DNA of 20,791 bases. Origin: Candidatus Avoscillospira stercoripullorum. GTDB lineage: Bacteria; Bacillota; Clostridia; Oscillospirales; Oscillospiraceae. Below are positions 14,190-20,791 of the stretch, piece by piece; position 1 is the first letter of the stretch, and each line of letters starts with the position of its first letter. Location: the NCBI GenBank assembly GCA_018712905.1, contig DVGD01000250.1, positions 1 through 20,791 of the forward strand, in the 5' to 3' direction. Both the position numbers and the translations under genes were made by a program. The notes below the pieces were generated by a model. It was not told where the DNA came from and made no database searches. It worked only from the letters and a program-made list of their open reading frames with translations.

Positions 14190-15389
14190 TTACTTGTCCT
14201 GCAGGCAGGCAATACCAGGAAGCTCCAGGCCTTCCAGGAACTCCAGGGAGGCGCCGCCGCCGGTGGAGATGTGGGTGATCTTGTCGGCAAAGCCCAGCTG
14301 CTCGCAGGCAGCCGCGCTGTCGCCGCCGCCCACGATGGTCACGGCGTCGGAGTCGGCCAGCGCCTGGGCAACAGCGATGGTGCCGACGGCCAGGGTGGGG
14401 TTCTCGAACACGCCCATGGGGCCGTTCCACACCACGGTCTTGGCGGTCTTGGCAGCCTCGGCAAAGAGCTTGCGGCTCTCCTCGCCGATGTCGAGACCCT
14501 CCATGTCGTCGGGGATGGCGTCGGCAGCCACGGTCTTGACGTCGATGGGGCCGTCAATGGGATCGGGGAAGGAGGCGGCGATGACGGTGTCCACGGGCAG
14601 GAGGAGCTTGACGCCCTTGGCCTCGGCCTTGGCCATCATTTCCTTGCAGTAGTCGATCTTCTCGGTATCGAGGAGGGACTTGCCCACGGAATAGCCCTTG
14701 GCGGCCAGGAAGGTGTAGGCCATGCCGCCGCCGATGATGAGGGTATCCACCTTTTCGAGGAGGTTGTTGATGACGTTGAGCTTGTCGGAGACCTTGGCGC
14801 CGCCGAGGATGGCCACGAAGGGACGCTCGGGATCGGCCAGAGCCTTGCCCATGATGCCGATTTCCTTCTGGATGAGGTAGCCGCAGACGGCGGGCAGATA
14901 GTCGGCCACACCGGCGGTGGAGGAGTGGGCGCGGTGGGCGGTGCCGAAGGCGTCGTTGACAAAGATATCGGCCAGGGAGGCCAGCTTCTTGCTCAGCTCG
15001 GGATCGTTCTTGGTCTCGCCCTTTTCAAAGCGGGTGTTCTCCAGGAGCATGACCTGGCCGTCCTGCAGAGCGGCAGCCTTGGCCTGGGCGTCCTCACCGG
15101 CCACATCCTTGGCCATGACGACGGTCTGACCCAGCAGCTCGCTCAGGCGGTCAGCCACGACCTTCAGGCTCAGCTCGGGCTTGTACTCGCCCTTGGGCTT
15201 GCCCATGTGGGAGCAGAGGATGACCTTGGCGCCGTGATTGATGAGATACTGGATGGTGGGCAGCGCGGCCACGATACGCTTGTCGCTGGTGATGACGCCG
15301 CCCTTGATGGGCACATTGAAGTCGCAGCGGCAGAGTACCCGCTTGCCCTTTACATCAATGTCTTCCACGGATTTCTTGTTGTAGTTCAT
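14190..15389 (-). CDS. pgk: Phosphoglycerate kinase
   Basis: The product is 399 aa, a normal length. It transfers phosphate from 1,3-bisphosphoglycerate to ADP in glycolysis. The N-terminal substrate domain has RCDFNVPI at 21-28 and CSHMGKPKGEYKPELSL. The hinge and C-terminal nucleotide domain show NGPMGVFE, GGGDSAAACEQLG and STGGGASLEFLEG. The ATG at 15389 has GGAGG 8 nt upstream. The frame stays open upstream to 15686, but that overlaps trmL on the same strand and does not look like Pgk, so it was trimmed. Its gap to trmL is 35 nt. Confidence 0.98.
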   Translation of the reverse strand: MNYNKKSVEDIDVKGKRVLCRCDFNVPIKGGVITSDKRIVAALPTIQYLINHGAKVILCSHMGKPKGEYKPELSLKVVADRLSELLGQTVVMAKDVAGEDAQAKAAALQDGQVMLLENTRFEKGETKNDPELSKKLASLADIFVNDAFGTAHRAHSSTAGVADYLPAVCGYLIQKEIGIMGKALADPERPFVAILGGAKVSDKLNVINNLLEKVDTLIIGGGMAYTFLAAKGYSVGKSLLDTEKIDYCKEMMAKAEAKGVKLLLPVDTVIAASFPDPIDGPIDVKTVAADAIPDDMEGLDIGEESRKLFAEAAKTAKTVVWNGPMGVFENPTLAVGTIAVAQALADSDAVTIVGGGDSAAACEQLGFADKITHISTGGGASLEFLEGLELPGIACLQDK

Positions 15390-15424
15390 ATGAATTGCCT
15401 CCTCAAAAACGTCATGGAATAAAG

Positions 15425-15910
15425 TTACCAGGATGTCATGGAGCCCGCATCGAGAAGATGGGGGAACTCCATCTGCCGCAGCGCCTCGAAGACGGCCACG
15501 GCCACGGAATTGCTGAGGTTCAGGCTCCGAGCCTCCGCCCGGATGGGAATGCGCAGGCAGCGCTGCGGGTGCTCGGCGAGAAGTGCTTCCGGCAGTCCCT
15601 TGGTCTCCTTGCCGAAGACCAAGTAGCAGTCGGGGGAAAACCGCGCCGCGGCATAAGAGCGGGGCGCCTTGGTGGAGAAGAGCCAAAAGTCCTGCGCGCC
15701 GGTACGGGCGAGGAAATCCTCCCAGCCTTCATAGACCTTCACGTCCACCAGATGCCAGTAGTCCAGCCCCGCACGCTTGACAGCCTTGTCCGAAATATCA
15801 AACCCCAGGGGCTTGATGAGATGGAGCACGCTGCCGGTGGCGGCGCAGGTACGGGCGATATTCCCAGTGTTGGCCGGAATCTCCGGTTCCACGAGCACAA
15901 TGTTCAGCAT
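15425..15910 (-). CDS. trmL: tRNA (cytidine/uridine-34 2'-O)-methyltransferase
   Basis: The product is 161 aa, close to the usual 155-160. It is a SPOUT-fold enzyme that methylates the ribose of the wobble nucleotide in tRNA-Leu, using S-adenosylmethionine. Family marks are LVEPEIPANTGNIARTCAATG at the N-terminus, YLVFGKETKGLPEALL in the middle and the C-terminal knot IPIRAEARSLNLSNSVAVAVFEALRQ, where the cofactor binds. I chose the ATG at 15910 because it puts MLNIVLVEPE at the family start. A longer start at 16009 would add 33 residues over the promoter region. It heads the transcript carrying pgk and tpiA. Confidence 0.93.
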   Translation of the reverse strand: MLNIVLVEPEIPANTGNIARTCAATGSVLHLIKPLGFDISDKAVKRAGLDYWHLVDVKVYEGWEDFLARTGAQDFWLFSTKAPRSYAAARFSPDCYLVFGKETKGLPEALLAEHPQRCLRIPIRAEARSLNLSNSVAVAVFEALRQMEFPHLLDAGSMTSW

Positions 15911-15939
15911 TTTGTCCAGCGCCTTTCTTTCCACTGGAT

Positions 15940-15968
15940 ATTTTAGGCCAAAAAGTCGCGAATTGCAA
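15940..15968 (-). promoter_or_regulatory. Sigma-A-like promoter of trmL-pgk-tpiA
   Basis: On the minus strand there is a -35 TTGCAA (15963-15968), a 17-bp spacer and a -10 TAAAAT (15940-15945). It lies 30 bp upstream of the trmL ATG, in AT-rich DNA between that gene and the flavodoxin-like gene. I saw no clear terminator for the flavodoxin-like gene between 15969 and 16112. Confidence 0.65.
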
Positions 15969-16112
15969 CTAGTATTTCCGAGTTTATGCAATTTATCGGA
16001 TATTTCCAATAGACAGGTGCAAAAAGGCGGGCACTTTTGTGAGTATTACCGAAAAATCATTCCGCGTGGCGGGGCATTTTCCGGCTCTGGCCGCGCTTTT
16101 TCTGAAAAAATC

Positions 16113-17156
16113 CTATTTCCATCCAGTTTTTCCCGCGATGGACACGGATTGCAGCAGCGAGGCGGCAAATTGCGTAAGCCGCGCCTCGATGCCCGCGGCG
16201 CGCATGGCGTCGCCGGGGTCGTGGGCAGTCTCCAAGAGGAGCGCCCGGGGCGGCAGCATGAAGCCCCGGTTGAGGCACATGGCGCCCAACAGCTGCCGCG
16301 CCACCACGTCGCCGCCGGAGTAGCCCGAGGCCACCACCCCGGCCACGTACTTCTCCCCCATGGACTCCTTCAGCACCAGGCCGGTCATGCGGTTGATGAG
16401 CGCCACCAGATTGGCGCCCAATGCATCATTATAGTTGGGGCAGAGGAAAAGCAGCAGGTCGCTTGCCCGGATGGCCGGGAAGACCTCCTCGGAGAGGGCG
16501 CCGCCATAAAAGCACGTGGCATTCTGGGCAAAGTGCAGGCACTGGTGGTACCCGCAGCCCCGGCAGTCGTGCACGGCGCCGTTGAGGAGGGCAATCTCCC
16601 GGAGGTCGCACTGGGGCGCCAGGCGCTCCAAGACCGCCCGCCCCAGGGCAAGGGTGTTGGAGCGGCGCTGCTCCGAGGCGTGGAGCATGAGCACCTTGGG
16701 GCGCTCAAACCGGGGCGGCGTAAATTCTGCCAGCCGCGCCGCCAGCTCCCTCACCCGGCGGAAATACGTCTCCTCCCAGGAAAGGCTCCAGTTGGCGGCC
16801 TGGATGTGGTGGTTATAGAGGGAGCCCGTGGCCTCCACCAGCGCCCTTCCAGGGAGGTACGCCCCGGCCATGGTGGCCGCCAGCGTCAGCGCCTGAGCGG
16901 CAGCCTTGGTGTAGAGCTCGCCGGTGCCGTCCACCACCATGGCCACCACGGCGCCCTCCAGGGCGTCCGGCTCCGCCCGCAGGCGGCGGAGCAAAGTGTA
17001 GAAGGCGGGATCGGCGCCAAAGTCGTCCACGGCCACGGCAAAGAGGATGGCCTTGCGGCGAAGGGAGTCCTCCGGCGAAAGCCGGGGCAGCGCCAAGGGC
17101 TCCAGGGCACGGCGCAGCCGGGGATTCTCCCCCAGTAAAGCCAGCTGCGGCGTCAT
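16113..17156 (-). CDS. NADPH-dependent FMN reductase-like flavoprotein with N-terminal extension
   Basis: The product is 347 aa, about twice a simple flavodoxin-fold reductase. The C-terminal half (153-340) has the family pattern: a beta strand KVLMLHA, the phosphate loop SEQRRSNT (161-168) and FLCPNYNDALGANLVALINRM (238-257), the FMN-side loop. Four cysteines (C198, C201, C206, C215) sit where iron-sulfur flavoproteins carry a cluster, though the spacing differs from those I recall, so a cluster is uncertain. The N-terminal half (1-150) has strands such as AILFAVAV and AVVAMVVDGTGELY and may be a degenerate second copy of the fold. The ATG at 17156 lies 1 nt after the stop of the dehydrogenase-like gene, with GAGG upstream, so the two are coupled. 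The substrate is unknown. Confidence 0.75.
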   Translation of the reverse strand: MTPQLALLGENPRLRRALEPLALPRLSPEDSLRRKAILFAVAVDDFGADPAFYTLLRRLRAEPDALEGAVVAMVVDGTGELYTKAAAQALTLAATMAGAYLPGRALVEATGSLYNHHIQAANWSLSWEETYFRRVRELAARLAEFTPPRFERPKVLMLHASEQRRSNTLALGRAVLERLAPQCDLREIALLNGAVHDCRGCGYHQCLHFAQNATCFYGGALSEEVFPAIRASDLLLFLCPNYNDALGANLVALINRMTGLVLKESMGEKYVAGVVASGYSGGDVVARQLLGAMCLNRGFMLPPRALLLETAHDPGDAMRAAGIEARLTQFAASLLQSVSIAGKTGWK

Positions 17157-17157
17157 C

Positions 17158-18387
17158 TCACTGATCCTCCAGCAAATCGTCGTAGGCCTGCTCCAGCCGG
17201 GCAAAGAGATCCGGGTGGAGGCGCTCCCGCTGGGTCTCCAGCCCCAGGGGGCTCATGCGGCTGCGGCAGCCGAAGTAGGCGCTGCCCAGCGGCACGGCGC
17301 CATAGTGGTATTCCCCCCGCAGGAGCTGCAAGATGCTGATGGCCGCCGAGCTCAGGGCCGGGGCGATGTAGGGCTTGAAGCCCAGCTCCCGCACCCGGAG
17401 GTTGGCCTCCCGCGCCAGGGCGGTGAGGCGGAGGGAGAGATCTTCGTTGTAGTCCTCGCCGGGGGCGTTGGCCGCCACCAGCCCCTGGCCGTGGGGGCCG
17501 TAGACCCGCACCCGCTCCAGGGGCAGCTCCATGTCCTCGGCGTAGTAGAGGGCGCGGGCGGCCATGACGCCCAGGCCGAAGCCCTGGATCTGCTCAGGGA
17601 GAAGCCCCTGCCAGTCGTAGTGCCCGGCCTCGCCGCGGTTGCTCTCCAGGTAGACCGCCCGAGCGAGAAGGTCCACCGGGTCGGAAATCTGGCAGAAGAG
17701 CCCCATGAACCGCGCCGACCGGGCGCGGCGGGCATAGGAGACGATCATCTGCCGGTTGGCCTCGTACTGCGCCATGCGCACGTCGCCCTGCTCCTGCCCC
17801 ACCGGCGGCACGCCCCGGGAGGCGGTGAAGAGGAAGAGGTCGCAGTCGAAGAGCTGATCCTCCCGGCAGGTGTGGATTTGGGGCAGATGGGTGCCCTCGT
17901 CCAGCCGCAGCACCTGTCCCAGCTCCAGGCAGTACCGGCGGCAGAGGGCTTCGTTGAAGTCAAAGACCTGGATCTCCCCGATTTCCCGTCCCAAGAGCTT
18001 GAGGGCGGTGAGCACCATGCCGCCCACGTCGCCCAAGCCCACCAGGGTGAGCTTATAGCGCATGGGGCGCGGGGCGAAGAATCGCTCCACATAGTCAAAG
18101 CCCCGGGGGAAGGCCGTGTTGAGCACGGCGGCGCCATGGGACTTGACGAACTCAGCAAGCTCCGCCGGGGCGTCCGTGGGGGTGGGCTGGGGCAGAAGGG
18201 CAGCGGGGCCTTCTGGCTCGGTGAGCTGCCCCAAATCGCTGATGGCAAAAAAGCCCCGGCTGAAGAGGGGGTCGCGGCGGATGAGAATCACCAGCGGCGC
18301 CGCCGGACGCCGCACCGGGGTGGATCCGGCGGGAAAGGCGCCTCCCAGAGAGGCGTAGGTGATTCCGTTCTTTTTTCGATATTCCAT
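17158..18387 (-). CDS. Divergent lactate/malate-dehydrogenase-like protein
   Basis: The product is 409 aa, about 90-100 longer than LDH or MDH because of an N-terminal region (1-110) that I do not recognise. From 111 it follows the family: KLTLVGLGDVGG (GxGxxG at 117-122), acidic D143 ending strand 2 (VFDFNE), the loop TASRGVPPVG (188-197), QISDPVDLL (233-241) and a histidine H299 in YGPHGQG where the catalytic His lies. Two key residues look changed: the Asn of the usual NPVD motif is Asp (D236), and the catalytic relay Asp before the substrate Arg seems replaced (GVMAARAL, 273-280). It may bind NAD without normal dehydrogenase chemistry. The ATG at 18387 has AAGGAG 5 nt upstream; the frame continues upstream through the repeat to 18561, which I rejected. 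Confidence 0.75.
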   Translation of the reverse strand: MEYRKKNGITYASLGGAFPAGSTPVRRPAAPLVILIRRDPLFSRGFFAISDLGQLTEPEGPAALLPQPTPTDAPAELAEFVKSHGAAVLNTAFPRGFDYVERFFAPRPMRYKLTLVGLGDVGGMVLTALKLLGREIGEIQVFDFNEALCRRYCLELGQVLRLDEGTHLPQIHTCREDQLFDCDLFLFTASRGVPPVGQEQGDVRMAQYEANRQMIVSYARRARSARFMGLFCQISDPVDLLARAVYLESNRGEAGHYDWQGLLPEQIQGFGLGVMAARALYYAEDMELPLERVRVYGPHGQGLVAANAPGEDYNEDLSLRLTALAREANLRVRELGFKPYIAPALSSAAISILQLLRGEYHYGAVPLGSAYFGCRSRMSPLGLETQRERLHPDLFARLEQAYDDLLEDQ

Positions 18388-18429
18388 GGGTTCTCCTTTC
18401 TCGCGAAGCCATTGGCGCGGTGCAAATGG

Positions 18430-18455
18430 TAGGGGTCGATGCTCGCATCGACCCA
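18430..18455. repeat. GTAGGGG-family half element
   Basis: GTAGGGG begins at 18429-18435, and GGGTCGATG (from 18433) pairs with CATCGACCC over a CTCG loop. It matches hairpin A of the element at 5998 with a different loop, and it abuts copy 4 of the long repeat. Confidence 0.65.
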
Positions 18456-18610
18456 AAGCCTCCCCTTGAGGGGAGGTGGCATCGGCGCAAGCCGATGACG
18501 GAGAGGTGTTGTAGGCAGTTGCGATTCCCGCAAGGCTTCCGCACAACGCGACTGCGGTCACACCTCTCAGTCAGGCCTTCGGCCTGCCAGCTCCCCTCAA
18601 GGGGAGCCCT
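18454..18610. repeat. ~150-bp multi-hairpin repeat, copy 4
   Basis: H1 pairs 18459-18465 with 18470-18476, H2 CATCGGC (18480-18486) with GCCGATG (18491-18497), H3 CAGGCC (18572-18577) with GGCCTG (18581-18586), and H4 18590-18597 with 18600-18607. The central stem AGAGGTGT (18502-18509) pairs with ACACCTCT (18560-18567). The inner stem is GCAGTTGCG (18515-18523) with CGCGACTGC (18547-18555). The centre is close to copy 2. H4 ends 8 nt after the stop codon of the upstream gene. No promoter is evident between this element and the dehydrogenase-like gene. Confidence 0.83.
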
Positions 18611-18616
18611 TAGTCC

Positions 18617-20791
18617 CTACGTCTCGGTGCGCAGGAGCTGCGCCAGGTCGCTCTCCACATAGGACGAGGGCGGGATGCTCAGATCATACTGCATCCACGC
18701 GCCCTTGTCGGGAAGGCGCGGGCTGTAGACCGCCTCGCCCAGGTGCCGCAGGGTCAGCGATGCGCCGGTGATCCTCTGGTGCTCCCGCTCCAGGGTGAGA
18801 AGGATCGACCGGGCATTCTCCAGGCAGGTTCTCGACAGGGCACGAATCCCCGCCGGAGGCGCATCGTAGATGTACTTGGGATAGTAGTAGGGCAAAATCA
18901 TGTTGATGGAGGGCAGGAGCTTTTCAATCTTGCCGCTGCCCGTGACGCTGTCGCCGCCCAAAAAGGGCGTGAGGCCGCTCTCGGTGAACCAGTAGTGGAG
19001 GTTGGGGATGAAATACTCACAGTCCACCTGCCGCCCCTGGAGCGCCATGAGATCGTGCCCCCGGCCGGACATGATGCCAACCAAAATGCACTGGATGTCC
19101 ATGCCCGCCTCCTTGAAGAGGGGATCGAGATTGTCAATGCGGTAGCCCTTGTGGAGGAGGTCGTCCACCAGCAGCACCGGGCGGCGGAAGGACTGGATGG
19201 TGCGGATCTGATTTTTGAGGGTGCTGTAGCCCGGGTACTCGGCCACGGTGAAATTGGCAATGTCCCGGTCGTAGACCTTCTCCACGTGGAGGGTCTTGGT
19301 GACGGTATTGGGCACGATGGCGTCGGACAAAATCTTGCCGTAGGGCACGCACATGAGGCTCCCCAGACGCCTTACGCCCACGGGGACGTCGAGCACCTTG
19401 TTGTGCTTTTGCACCTTGTGTAAAAGCGCCTGGTTGAGGGTCTCGGCGTCGAAGGTCAGCACCAGCGACCCGGGGAAGAGGCTGGTGAGGGCGCTGCGCA
19501 GCCTGGGGCGGCTCTCGGCCACGGCCTGGCGCACCGCCGGGTCGTCCCGGTGGGGCGGCTTGATGGAAAGGAAGATATCCTGGATGAGCACCATGGGATC
19601 CCGCATGTCCACATAGTATAGCCCCTCCCGGCCACGGATGCCCGTGAAGCCCAGCTGGGAGAGCGCCTCGGTCAGCGCCGGGCGGGGCTTTTGCAGGCGG
19701 CAGAGAGCGTAGGTGCACTCGTCGGTGAGGCTGCGCGCCAAAAGCTCGTTGACGACCTCCCGGCAGGTTTCGGCGCTGTCCTCCCCTTCGCACTGTACCG
19801 CGTCCAGCACCAGGATCCGCCCGGAGGTGTGGCGGCGGACGAAGCTGGCCGCCTCGATGTCCCCCACCACCTCGTAGAGCTCCGAAGATCCCGCGATGTG
19901 GCCGCAGCTCCAGCCGAGAAGCCGGTCGTCCTGGCGGCTGTAGAGCCCCACGGCCTTGGGCTCCCGCCCCACGGCGTGATAGCGAAGCTCCGAGGGCATG
20001 GTGGCCGCCGAGTAGCGGCGGTAGTAGCGCCCCTGGGGCTTGAGAACCTCCTTGAACTGGGGTGAGCGGAGGTAGAGGCCGTACTCGTAAATATACGACT
20101 GCGCCACCGGATCCACCAGCATGGAGATATCCATGTCCTTGTCCACATACTCCCGGATGCGGCTGGAGGAGACCGTCTCATAGTAGGCCGGGAGGGAGAG
20201 CTCCAATAGCTTTCCATGGAGGATGGACGAGAGGGGCTCGCCGTCCTCGGGCTCCTCCCGGCGGAAGATCACGTGGTGATAAAAGGCCGCCGAGCCGGGG
20301 CGCTCGGACTGGTAGGCCGAGGCGTGGCGGATGACGTCGCTGCCCGCCACCAGGTAGAGCTCCCGGCCGGGGAAGAGGTCGGAGAGGCTCTTGAGATCCT
20401 CCGGCGAGGCGATGTTGATGGGGATTTCGTCGGGGAAGAGGTACACGTGCCACATGCCTGCCACGGACATGCTCACGATCTTCCGCCGCCGGAGCTTGGC
20501 CAGGGTATGCTTGCTCCAGGAGAATTCGTCCACGGCCAGGTAGACCTCGAAGCCCCGGGCGCGAATCTCCTCCACAATGCGCTTGTGGCCGGCGGAGAAG
20601 GGGTCGAAGGTGCCGGGGAAGAAGGCCACCGGCGGCTGGGGCGGGTCGGGGAAGGCGCCCAGCTCCACCTCGCACTCCACCAAAAAGCGGTAGAGGTGGT
20701 TGAGCATGGCGGCGCTGTTGAAGCGGGTGAGAAGATCCCGGCGCTTTTCGGTGAGCAGGCACAGGAGCTTTTTCTGAAGGCGCAGGAAATC
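18617..20791 (-). CDS. Multidomain protein: NadD-like nucleotidyltransferase, GNAT-like and phosphoribosyltransferase-like regions (5' end outside window)
   Basis: The frame is open to the right edge, so the true start lies outside; at least 724 codons are visible. Numbered from the Met at 20707, residues 27-215 look like a nucleotidyltransferase of the NadD/cytidylyltransferase superfamily: PGTFDPFSAGH (31-41) is the nucleotide-binding HxGH-type motif and VSSSRIREYV (179-188) the second signature. Residues about 235-370 have a GNAT-like pattern (ILVLDAVQ, a helix, then ALSQLGFTGI); this is tentative. Residues about 415-600 resemble a phosphoribosyltransferase, with the PRPP-loop-like PVLLVDDLLHKG at 510-521. 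Such a combination suggests NAD or nucleotide metabolism, but no substrate can be assigned. The stop at 18617 is 8 nt from repeat copy 4. Confidence 0.75.
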   Translation of the reverse strand, partial: DFLRLQKKLLCLLTEKRRDLLTRFNSAAMLNHLYRFLVECEVELGAFPDPPQPPVAFFPGTFDPFSAGHKRIVEEIRARGFEVYLAVDEFSWSKHTLAKLRRRKIVSMSVAGMWHVYLFPDEIPINIASPEDLKSLSDLFPGRELYLVAGSDVIRHASAYQSERPGSAAFYHHVIFRREEPEDGEPLSSILHGKLLELSLPAYYETVSSSRIREYVDKDMDISMLVDPVAQSYIYEYGLYLRSPQFKEVLKPQGRYYRRYSAATMPSELRYHAVGREPKAVGLYSRQDDRLLGWSCGHIAGSSELYEVVGDIEAASFVRRHTSGRILVLDAVQCEGEDSAETCREVVNELLARSLTDECTYALCRLQKPRPALTEALSQLGFTGIRGREGLYYVDMRDPMVLIQDIFLSIKPPHRDDPAVRQAVAESRPRLRSALTSLFPGSLVLTFDAETLNQALLHKVQKHNKVLDVPVGVRRLGSLMCVPYGKILSDAIVPNTVTKTLHVEKVYDRDIANFTVAEYPGYSTLKNQIRTIQSFRRPVLLVDDLLHKGYRIDNLDPLFKEAGMDIQCILVGIMSGRGHDLMALQGRQVDCEYFIPNLHYWFTESGLTPFLGGDSVTGSGKIEKLLPSINMILPYYYPKYIYDAPPAGIRALSRTCLENARSILLTLEREHQRITGASLTLRHLGEAVYSPRLPDKGAWMQYDLSIPPSSYVESDLAQLLRTET

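Noticed and set aside
13254..15422. A 722-codon plus-strand frame opposite tpiA and pgk
   Set aside because: tpiA and pgk on the minus strand are unmistakable, and this frame is a shadow without recognisable domains.
15390..15686. N-terminal extension of the pgk frame
   Set aside because: It overlaps trmL on the same strand and lacks Pgk similarity; the ATG at 15389 has a GGAGG site and gives the normal length.
18388..18561. N-terminal extension of the dehydrogenase-like frame
   Set aside because: It translates through repeat copy 4 and a hairpin; a clear AAGGAG and ATG occur at 18387.

Overview
The window reads as chromosomal DNA of a fairly GC-rich, gut-type clostridial Firmicute, most likely an Oscillospiraceae-like bacterium. 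The evidence is S-layer-homology (SLH) surface proteins, Firmicute-type promoters with strong GGAGG ribosome sites, and dense families of small GC-rich palindromes. The taxonomy is inference. All recognised genes lie on the minus strand, so transcription runs from high to low coordinates. No rRNA, tRNA, CRISPR array, transposase or phage gene was seen.

In transcription order: (1) 20791-18617, a multidomain protein running in from the right edge, with a NadD-like nucleotidyltransferase, an uncertain GNAT-like region and a phosphoribosyltransferase-like domain. (2) After a 230-bp gap filled by two palindromic elements, a divergent lactate/malate-dehydrogenase-like protein and a two-part flavodoxin-fold protein, 1 nt apart. 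(3) With its own promoter, trmL-pgk-tpiA (a tRNA wobble methyltransferase plus two lower-glycolysis enzymes), ending near 13340 in a long GC hairpin. (4) An F-type ATP synthase operon, 12851-6291, in the order atpI-like, atpB, atpE, atpF-H fusion, atpA, atpG-D open frame, atpC. Its promoter is perfect consensus (TTGACA, 17 bp, TATAAT), but a terminator-like hairpin with a T-run sits between it and the first gene. (5) A 668-bp gene-free stretch packed with hairpin repeats. (6) Two SLH cell-surface genes, each with its own promoter; the first ends in a strong terminator and the second runs off the left edge.

The ATP synthase operon holds the main surprises. No separate delta gene exists: only the C-terminal delta domain is seen, fused to the b subunit. 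The gamma gene has no stop codon and reads in frame into beta, yet beta keeps a perfect ribosome site and ATG, so beta could be made both fused and free.

The second theme is two families of multi-hairpin repeats. A roughly 150-bp element is present in four copies, three of which start 8-31 nt after a stop codon, including one inside the atp operon between atpB and atpE. A roughly 80-bp element is bounded by GTAGGGG and CCCCTAC. In both, stem sequences differ between copies while pairing is kept, which looks like selection on structure.
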